Of a stretch of DNA of 64,000 bases, positions 55,564-64,000 are shown piece by piece (positions within the stretch are counted from its first letter, which is position 1; each line of letters begins with the position of its first letter). The notes under the pieces are model-generated. The model searched no databases. It saw only the letters and a list, made by a program, of their open reading frames with translations, and had not been told where the DNA came from. This DNA comes from Pieris napi. Its lineage: Eukaryota; Arthropoda; Insecta; Lepidoptera; Pieridae. Position numbers and translations under genes: made by a program. The stretch is from the NCBI RefSeq assembly GCF_905475465.1, contig NC_062254.1, forward strand, positions 1,446,001 to 1,510,000, given 5' to 3'.

Positions 55564-58500
55564 TCACCAAATATTGCGTACTGGGCGTGGGATGACAGCT
55601 GGTGGCGGCGGTGGTAACATGTCAAACTCCTCCACTATCGTCTTCGGATGGAGAGCACTAATATTATTATCTACTGTATATGTCCTAGCGTGAGTGTGGA
55701 CCATCGCCGGCGGATCGTTTACCAGCCAGTCGTCATTTTCTCTAAGGCGTTTCTGTCTGGCTAGTTGCCTGTCGCGTAGGTGTTCTAGTCTAGAGAGGTG
55801 AACTTTGACTTGTTGTGGACTTAGCCCAGTTTGTCCTGATAGCAGAATGTCAGCGTTTCGTCGGTAAGAGCCTTCGGGGTCGCGGCGTTTCCATTGGTAA
55901 CTGTAAAAATTTGTTCAGATTAAATAAAGTCTGCTCTATGATTATCTTATTCTACTCTTTCGTTACGTACAAAAAAGGATTTGAATAATCACATACTATT
56001 TTCGTCCCGAAAGAAGGTGGGTTTAACCACATGTTAGTGGATGGGTTAATAAAATAATATTGACGAACTTCAGAAAATACATAAATTATCAAATACAGTA
56101 TGACTTATGATTCCTGTCTATGTTTTGTCTATATTTCGGACTTAACAGTAATCAGACTTATGGTTAGTATTAAATTTAGACAATTTAATGTTTAATTTTA
56201 GTTTTCTTATTATCTATTAATGTACTTAATTGGTTTATGTTTTCTGTTTCATATATTTTTTTTTAACAATATTTTGGCTTTGTATGTTGTCTAAGTGTTT
56301 TCTTCAATAATATGTATATGTGTAGCTGTAAGATTACTTATAAATGAATAAATAAATAAGATTATTGTTAATTGATATAAAAATTAATGTTTAAATATTA
56401 TGTATTTTATCTATGTCAACATTAGAGGATACTCCGTCTTGTACAGTGCCACATACTCTTCTTGGCCGGCGGCTGGTACTACTGTCGCCATTTTTACAAT
56501 CTACCAACATCTAATAAAAATCCAACTAAAATATTTTTATTTTTATTCCTTGCATATTAATTACAATGGCAAAGTTTTAATTGCCGAACGGTTCTGATTG
56601 CTACGTATCTTAAAAGATTATATTAATAGTACAAAACATATCATAATATCAGTTCACAAGTTTGTATCACATTGTAAGTTTATAAGGGTTGAAATGTGGC
56701 TGTATTTTCTAGATATAGTATACATTGTTTTATTCAGACATTTCAATAAATTATAAAGTAAGTCTGCATGACTTCAAATTATTCCTCTTATAATAGATAA
56801 TTTTTATTTACTGGCAATACTAATATTCATGACAGCGACGCTCTTACCGACCAAGAAAAGTATGTGACGACGCTTCGCCCTATTCCACAGAACACAAATA
56901 CTATCAAAATAGTCAATTGTCATTAATGAAAATTTTAATATAATTTTAGTTACATACCCTGGGAATGGTCTAGTCAGTTTTCGCTGCACGTCGGGCCGTG
57001 ATCGCTTCCTGACCTCGCTCGGTCTCAAGTCATACGTCTTCATGTTATTCCTTAGTTTATGCTGGCGTCGTTTTGGCAATTTTCTTAGAGGGCTGGGTCT
57101 TAAATCGTATGATTTTGGGTTTTTGACAGGATTACCGGTGACGTCATTAATTCGCGGGTCGTCGACCTCCCTGCTAACGCTGGGGGCGGTTATTTCGTTG
57201 ATGTCACCCATCCGTTGGAAACGAACTCGTATTTCGTTGAGTTTAGATTTGGGTACTTTCCTGAGTTTCGTCTGGCAGATGAATTGGCGCGGCTCGTAGC
57301 AGCTGCGGGCGGCCCAACTGAAATAATTGTGTTTATATTATTAATAATTTTATTATATATTTGGTAAATACATGTATTAATAAAAGAGAAGCGTTTCACA
57401 CCCCAGATGGCGCAAATTCTTACAGGGTACGGAGCCTTTGCACATTACCTGCATATGTTTAATTTGCCTGCAGTAATGAAGATCAAACAGTAGAACATGT
57501 GCTTCTACATTGCCCTATATTCGCATCGTCCAGGCACGAACTGGAGCAACAAATGCAGAGTACTGTAGACCGTAACGGCCTACAGGATATCTTAATAAAG
57601 ATCGTGCCTGGAACGGTTTTGCGATAAAAATATTAAATATACAGAGACGGCAAACAAATCTGAAAGAGCGAGGAATTGCGCCCCGGCTCGCCCATGAATA
57701 TTGTAAATAAAAATATTACCGATGTAGCCGGGGCGTATATAATGTATCATGTTTTATTGTAAATTTTAGAGATAGAAAAAGGATGGACACAATGGCAGGG
57801 GAGTAGAGTAACATTAATTAAAATATATATATATATATATATAATATATATGTATATTATATATATGTTTGATAAAATAATCAACGGTTAATTAAGTAAG
57901 TGTGTATTCCCAACTATTTAAAATTTCCCGGTAAATCTTCTGTATGTGTTTTTAAACTCCTCCTTCGGACTAATTTTGACTTTTTTGTGTATTCAAATGG
58001 ATTCGAGAATGGCTTAGATTTCTTTTTGTTTAACGTGTATGCGCCATCCTTTTTGGCGGGTCCGCTAAATTAAAATAATTTCGTTGCTGTTTTTTTTATT
58101 TATAGTCACAATCATTTTTTGCATTTAGATAATCCATTTGAAGTAAGAATAAAGCACCCTTGTGTGTCTGGGGATTCCGACAGACCCTAACCAAATGCAG
58201 TATCTGTAGTGGTCCGACAGTGGCGTAGCTAGGTGACCAAGGGCCCCGGGGCAAATTAAAAAATGGGGCCCCACTGCTATGTAAACTGATCAAAATATGA
58301 AATTTACAAATACTTTAAAAATGCTAAGCTACTTAAGCTTTTTTTGTGCAGGGCAGGTAAAAAAAATATTAAACAGTAAAAAAACGCAAAAGTATCAATG
58401 ACTTCGTTTAAATCCAGGCTTGATGCGGTTTTGTTTTCAATTGTTATCTAATTTGCGTTATACAATGAGCTGTAGCCGAAACCTTTAGATTTGACACGAT

Positions 58501-61500
58501 TTATTGACTTTAACGGATATCAATATGAGTGGTAAAATCAAATAAAATTGAACCATTATATTGACCAGTACAAAAAAGCTTATCGACATTATCTTACTTA
58601 CTCCTCATACAGCATTAATTTTTTAACCGTTCTCAAAAAAAAATCTTAACTAGAATTCACAATAAAACGCACATCGATGAATAAAACGCACATATCACTA
58701 TCCGTCAAATTGACAACACTGCCAACCTACAGAAAAAAAATAGGGGAATTCCCTAGGCATAACTTTTGAATTTCTCTCAACTGAGTTGTCATGATTAAAG
58801 TGGGGTTGCAATCTGTCATATTTATTTTGAAAATAGGAGGAATTTCCAAAAGTTCAGAATGTACGAGATTTCTGGTAAGGATTCGAGGGCCCCCTGAGCT
58901 TGAGGGCCCCGGGGCACTGCCCCGCCTAGCCCCTAGGTAGCTACGCCACTGTGGTCCGAATAAAGTAAAAAAAAAACAACCGCTAACGAGAGAGAGAGAT
59001 CCGGAACAAACACAACATCCAGATCGCGGTTTTTATATGCAAAACTAACAACTTTAGATTTGAGTATTTTATTCGGATTTCAGATTTGTGAAGGCATACT
59101 TTACCGATTGATCGACTCTTTATAAATGTCACGTATCGTAAAACGTTCATTAGGATGTCGCGATGCATTGTAAGTTGCAAGGACCACCAGGCGTTGCATT
59201 CAAAGTACCGACAGCTATTAAAATTGCATTCACATTGTTAAATGTCGTGCTGAGAAATTCGGCCATAGTAGAAAGTTTAAATACATCGAAACAGTTAAGA
59301 AATTAATCAATTTTAGCATAATACTACATACACTAAATTAGTATTATAAAACTGACTCATTGTAATATAGTTTAACACCGGCTATAAGACTGATTCATGC
59401 AAGCAGAGGCGATAGGAACTTGAAGATACTGATGTTGGTAACACAGAAGGCAAATTATTACGTGACCGTTCACCAACCAGTTGGACCGATCAAGTGAAAC
59501 ACACACACAACATACTAGATACGTCACTTGATGGATGATAACGAGATTTTATTAAATTAACTTTTTGAAGTGAAACTTCTTTATCGGGGTTGGAAAAAAT
59601 TTTGTGTAACATTTTTTCGTTACGCGTCACATTTTTCGGTTACGCGTCACATTTGACCGTTACGTGCGTCTTTTTCTTGTCCCTACCAGGGTTAATTCAA
59701 AGAGATGCTAAACCATTAATAACAAAAATGTATAATAACGATAACAATGATACTAAAAATTCTATTACAATTTATGAAATTCTGTAATAATCTTAGTGGT
59801 AATAAGGTAAAATGAAATAATTGTATTATTTGTATTCAAGTCTGTGATATTAAAAGCCTTTTGTTAAACTTTATCTAATTTAACTTTATTTAACCAATTT
59901 CTGTAAAGTTGCATAGGGATAATTTTTCGAAAAATAAGGTCATAAAGAAGTTTCACTTCTAACGTGTGTACACTAGTACACGCACATTTTTTTTTATAGA
60001 ACAGGGGGCAAACGGGCAGGAGGCTCATCTGATGTTAAGTGATACCGCCGCCCATGGACACTCTCAATGCCAGAGGGCTCGCGAGTGCGTTGCCGGCCTT
60101 TTAAGAATTGGTACGTTCTTTTCTTGAAGGACCCTAAGTCGAATTGGTTCGGAAATACTTCAGTGGTTCCACATAGTGGTGGTGCGCGGCAAGAACTGCC
60201 TTGAAAAACGCTCAGTTGTGGAACGGCGGACGTCGAGGTGATACGGGTGGAATTTCGTATTCTGCCTCGACGTCCGATGATAAAACTCAGAAAAACTTGA
60301 TTAGCTTTAAAGAAATGAGATTCAGTTCAAACAGTTATTATAATTAAAGGAAGATCTAAGTATTTAAGAATGAATTGTTTCTGAATGGCACTTAATGAAG
60401 AAAGCTTTTGTAGACTTCATTCTTCTACTCCAGCATACGTACGAATCGTACGTCCGTACCGCTATGTATATAAATTAACTACGTATTTATTCTTGGCCAT
60501 GAGAGGCAAAAAGTTACCTCTAAGTTAATCTTTGGACTCTGCGTTTTATGTATGAATTAGCGTCCCAGGTATGTGCAAATATATACGCATCTGATGTTTT
60601 GTGAAACTCATAATACCACAGGCAAATTCCTGTTTGCCCGCGCATGCGTCACCCGACGGCGCCCTTTGGCCTTGAATTCCCCACGTTTCTGTCATTATAT
60701 GGATATTTATTCACTCACACCCGCTTTCAACTGTCAAATTGTATTCCCGCGTTTGTATACAGAACATTTCATCGATTTCATTTCAGCCCTTATAAATCAC
60801 TTATACACTTATCGAAAATAAGTATAGCTGACAGAAATTACTTGCCCACATGAGAAATATGTAAAGGAAACGACGGTACATGCAAATGTATAACAATGTA
60901 CAAAGAGATAAATTATGGTCTCACATAAAGTAAATTATGCTTTAATTAATTAATATATTTTAACTTTTTAATATAATTTAAAGTTCGTGTACTAAAACGT
61001 ATCTCAAGGCGAAATTGTGAGCGCTTAAAAACTATAGATAAAAATTTGTTTTGCTAATACGCTGTGCGCGAAAAGATAGCTTCGATGCGATCTGTTTAAT
61101 TTCGATGTTTTCTCTCGTGTGATGTCTATCAATACTAAGAGCTGATGCTGTCGCGCTGATGTCGCAACCTTTCGCAATCCCGCTGTACAAAAACTGAACA
61201 TTGAGATGCTATTGGGTTTGTCCAAGTACCGGAGACCGTGGGGTCTCTGTTGTGTCTTCCAGGCGCCGGGTTAATACACGCAGTCAAAGCCTCACTACTT
61301 TATGGAACCAGCTGCAATTCCAGGTATTTTGCGAACTGTTACGACTTAGCGGCCCAACAGAAGATGAACCTTAAAAGCCGGTAACGCACTTGCAAACCCC
61401 TGGTCTCACAGGTAGTCATGCGCGGTTAACTGTAAGTGACCCGCCTCCTCGTTTGCCTAAGCTAAAAAAAAAAATTTAACAAATCTTTACCGGTAGAGTA

Positions 61501-62614
61501 ATTCGGGCGTCATAGCAATGCAGTGGAACTGTAGATCTTCTGGTTTCATCTTCTTCATCTTGCTAAAAGACTGGTAATGCATCTCCTTCAATTCGCCGCC
61601 CCACTTCCAAGCTTTTGACACGTAGTCATATACACCTCCGATCCATCGACTTGCTTTCTCTGAAAAATGCAATTTAGAAAATTTAAATTTTAATAAAACC
61701 TCTTTAAATATTCTGTTTTAATATACATTCGTCTCTTTCTGATGAATGATGTTAATAAGGTGATGAAAGGAGGCAATAGTTGTTTAGTTATGTGATTTGT
61801 TTTGTCAAGGCGGTAGGGTAAACGTGTCGGCGTCGCTATCGGTTTTTGAAGTAAGAGAAAACTGTTACTCAAAGGCCCATTTAGATAGAGAGAGTTTCGT
61901 CTCGAAGGTACGATTATCGAAGGAATATAAAAAAGTTTCTTCGTCTAAACATTCACACCTCTCGCTCTTCCACTTTTGGCGATGATTGCCTCGCAATTTA
62001 AAATTTATTGTGTCCGTGTAAACAGTATTTCAAAACTATCTTCATCGAAATGGGCCTTTAGTTGCTGGTTATGTTTTGCCTTTTCCACTGGAATTTGACA
62101 GTATGCGAGAAAAAAAGTTATTTAAAGTAATCTGTATAAAATATGGCTATAAAACATGTTTTATGAGATAAGAACATTTAAAAAAATGATTTTTATATGA
62201 GACCTAAAACGGCCACAGATTAGTCGACAAAAGAATAATTAATAAATCGAATGACATTTAATGTACTAAAAGCTTGACGTTTAATGATACGTCACAGGGA
62301 CCGGTGCAACGCCATCTTGGATAGTGGCGTTTTGGCGGGTTAGTAATTAATTAGATTTTTTAAATAGATAAAAAGATATATGAGACAGAATTAAAAGATA
62401 TGTCAGTATGTTGCATAGTGACTAATGAATACTCTGAAATCGTTTTAATAGTTTTTGCCCATAACTTTTTGAAGCTTGAAAAGCAAAATTTAAAAAAAAA
62501 ATAGTATCTTCGAGTAAATCAATAACAATACATACCGATACCAGGTTTGTTTAGATAGTTGCGTAGATTTCTGTCCTCCCAACGCGCTGGTACTGATAAA
62601 TTCCCACCACGGTC
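55564..62614 (-). CDS. Unrecognised protein, 3' part of gene (continues beyond right edge)
   Basis: Four minus-strand exons join in one frame: 62614-62536, 61659-61491, 57317-56958 and 55900-55564. They give 314 residues to a TGA. Every junction has GT/AG and matching phase. The first exon here starts after an acceptor, so N-terminal exons lie beyond the window or in its last 1.4 kb. Sequence features: an aromatic-rich part (GGNLSVPARWEDRNLRNYLN, RWIGGVYDYVSKAWKWGGEL); Cys pairs in RWAARSCYEPRQFICQ; a basic segment with a duplicated motif, SYDLRPSPLRKLP and TYDLRPSEVRKRS, about 26 residues apart; an Arg-rich helix (VKVHLSRLEHLRDRQLARQK); and a Pro-rich end (LPPPPPAVIPRPVRNIW). No signal peptide or membrane segment is visible in this part. 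The basic, Arg-rich character would suit nucleic-acid or scaffold binding, but that is a guess. The family is not recognised. Confidence 0.8.
57410..57690 (+). pseudogene. R1/Jockey-type LINE C-terminal remnant
   Basis: Pieces TGYGAFAHYLHMFNLPA and, in the next frame, EDQTVEHVLLHCPIFASSRH match the C-terminal Cys/His tail of insect LINE ORF2 proteins (GxFxxYLxxF...EDxxEHxLxxCP). Broken by a frameshift and stops. In the intron between the 57317 and 61491 exons of the unrecognised gene. Confidence 0.7.
57822..57870. repeat. AT dinucleotide microsatellite
   Basis: Alternating AT/TA repeats with brief interruptions. Confidence 0.8.
58210..58959. mobile_element. hAT non-autonomous transposon
   Basis: A 734-bp element (58218-58951) with ends CAGTGGCGTAGCTAGG and, inverted, CCTAGGTAGCTACGCCACTG, and a perfect 8-bp target duplication TGGTCCGA (58210-58217 and 58952-58959). 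GGGCCCCGGGGC blocks lie just inside both ends. No transposase coding remains. Confidence 0.92.
59565..59965. mobile_element. TIR element with AAGTGAAACTTCTTTAT ends
   Basis: GAAGTGAAACTTCTTTAT at the left is mirrored by ATAAAGAAGTTTCACTTC at the right, about 395 bp apart. Inside, GTTACGCGTCACATTTTTCG is repeated in tandem near 59620-59660 with a third partial unit. Confidence 0.65.
59990..60290 (+). repeat. Family A interspersed repeat, best copy
   Basis: Runs from a T-rich start through GGAGGCTCATCTGATGTTAA, GTGCGTTGCCGGCCTTTTAA, GTGGTGGTGCGCGGCAAGAA to CCTCGACGTCCGATGATAAA. A 12-bp perfect inverted repeat lies at 60227-60238/60265-60276. Confidence 0.8.
61375..61475 (-). repeat. Family A-related repeat fragment
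   Basis: AAGCCGGTAACGCACTTGC, GTAAGTGACCCGCCTCCTCG and TTTGCCTAAGCT then poly(A) resemble a relative of family A in reverse. It ends about 15 bases from the 61491 exon border. Confidence 0.5.
61872..62060. mobile_element. AGGCCC-ended MITE
   Basis: AGGCCCATTTAGATAGAGAG at the left faces ATCTTCATCGAAATGGGCCT at the right (about 185 bp). Target duplication unclear. Ends are of the same AGGCC type as at 13812, 17525 and 52279. Confidence 0.6.
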
Positions 62615-62754
62615 CTGTAAAAAATATATCGTGTTTATCAAACTTTTACTAATTTAATCAGGTTTTTGTATTTAATCAGGTTTTTGGGTTAGATTTAATC
62701 GCGATTTAGTGCTGTGTGACTTCCGCATGTCAAATCCAATGTTTTTGACCTATA

Positions 62755-62830
62755 GGCCGGCAGCGCACGAGCCTTCTGGCAATATGACCACGGGCGGCGA
62801 CGGTATCACTGAATATCAGATGAGCCTGTC
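62755..62830 (-). repeat. Family A fragment (reversed)
   Basis: GGCCGGCAGCGCACGAGCC, TTCTGGCAATATGACC and ATCACTGAATATCAGATGAG match family A in reverse. Confidence 0.6.
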
Positions 62831-64000
62831 CATGTGTGAGGATATTAGCTGTTAGTCTCTAAATGAATCTAAACTTGAGATTGGAACAAAAAATCCTACT
62901 GAAATTCCGATAATCTTAAAAAAAAATTGTCGCCATTTTTTTTTATTCTAACTAAAGACCATTTGCAAACGGGCACCTAAGAATTTTCTTCTAAAACGAA
63001 TTACAAATAGTAAAAAAAAACTCTTTCTTGCCGACTACTGGCCGTGTACATTTCAAGAATTCATCAAAAATTTATAAAGTAATTGCCAGAATTTACCACG
63101 CGTACACGACATCAAACAATTAACTTTCATTAAATTAACTGAAACCGACCTTACAACGTAAAGGTGTAAAAGAGTTTATATGGGTAGCTTACGATATCCA
63201 TTCAAACGTGATTTGACAGGACGTATCTTTCTGGTAAGCGTGCACTCATGCATTTTGCTTTCACGAAACATTGAGGTTAATCAAATATAGGTAATTTTAT
63301 TACATACAAATTTAGTAGGGCAAGTTTTAAGGAAACCGGCTGACCCGGCTGTAAATAATAAAAAAAATGTGTGTGTACTTATGTACAGGTGTTAGTTATA
63401 CTTCTTTGGCGTAACAAGATAAAAATCTTTTAAAATAACGCGCCAAAAGCAAAATAACTTCAAAAAAACTAAAATGTTTATTATCTTCAGGGTGTCGGTG
63501 TGCGAGCGCATCGTAGAAATTTACTCTCATCATCTTTCCCTAACGCGCCAAAAGAAGTATAACTTCAAAAAAGCGCAAAACTTTTTTTGGTCCACCCTAT
63601 CACTAAGGGGTATAAAAGCTTGCGACCTACCGAACATAAAAAAAAGCCGTTACAGATTTCAGAAATGTGATTTCGTTGACTTTAACATTCGTACGTAGTG
63701 TTTGTGATGTCATCGCAAGGCGGGTGTTTCATTGGCAATTGTTCCCAATTTACGACTTCTGAGAAACCAATATTATATACACTATATTACTATTTGGGTG
63801 GCATTGGTTTTTAATGAGATTCACGAGTTTTTTCTTATAGTATGAAATAGATATAGCTAGAAACGGATAACGCCGCCTGTAGCCCTCATTATATAATAAT
63901 TTTAATTCCAGTCCTGCGATTCTGTAACTCACTTTTCGAAACTGAATAGGTGGGAGCTTGTAGTTTATTAGAATGCCAAATCATAAAATGACTGCTTCAC
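62831..64000. other. Intron of the unrecognised gene, right edge
   Basis: No exon was recognised here. It contains a TIR element (63395-63570: TTATACTTCTTTGGCG facing CGCCAAAAGAAGTATAA, with a further half-copy between) and, at 63945-64000, the start of the short repeat seen at 48880-48990. Confidence 0.45.

Noticed and set aside
56804..56957. Continuation of the unrecognised gene past TRPFPG into YVTKIILKF
   Set aside because: The GTATGT donor at 56957 and exact phase match to the exon at 55900 show this is intron.
60573..60853. Overlapping plus-strand open frames of 82 and 69 codons
   Set aside because: No homology, no exon borders, and two frames equally open.
1..64000. CRISPR arrays, operons, bacterial-type genes
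   Set aside because: The window is typical insect nuclear DNA; repeats are transposon-derived and dispersed, not regularly spaced.

Overview
The window is nuclear DNA of a moth or butterfly (Lepidoptera). It is AT-rich, its genes carry introns, and most of its length is interspersed repeats. Several repeats resemble lepidopteran families: lep1/Helitron-like units, tRNA-derived SINEs, and small transposons with AGGCC or AAGTTATACTTCTTT ends. The species cannot be named from sequence alone. Gene models were built by hand from splice sites, reading phase and protein similarity, and every accepted multi-exon model keeps one frame across all its junctions.

Left to right. (1) akirin, minus strand, 672-3302; its last few codons are missing from the left edge. 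(2) A full-length non-LTR retrotransposon, about 4363-10083, with intact ORF1 and ORF2, a poly(A) tail and a 12-bp target duplication. (3) A decayed PIF/Harbinger transposase, about 10441-10787. (4) CHMP1 (ESCRT-III), plus strand, 11630-13207. (5) Spermine synthase, minus strand, 24725 down to 16963, with repeat-filled introns. (6) eIF4E, plus strand, 25138-27161, head-to-head with spermine synthase across 412 bp. (7) A diverged tandem eIF4E paralogue, 29517-34981, whose second exon is split by a 754-bp hAT element. (8) An RPGR-like beta-propeller gene, minus strand, 46121 down to 37855, ending in a prenylation box. (9) A possible 64-residue membrane micropeptide, 48093-48287. (10) A repeat-rich tract, 48.3-55.5 kb. 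(11) The 3' part of an unrecognised minus-strand gene, 62614 down to 55564, continuing past the right edge.

The cellular genes do not form one pathway. They are housekeeping or signalling genes: nuclear transcription cofactor, ESCRT-III, polyamine synthesis, translation initiation and ciliary GTPase regulation. The most unusual points are the hAT element in the eIF4E paralogue, which could be removed in frame like an intron; the conserved CaaX end of the RPGR homologue; the intact LINE with a GC-rich hairpin just after its ORF1 start; and the unknown gene with a duplicated YDLRPS motif.
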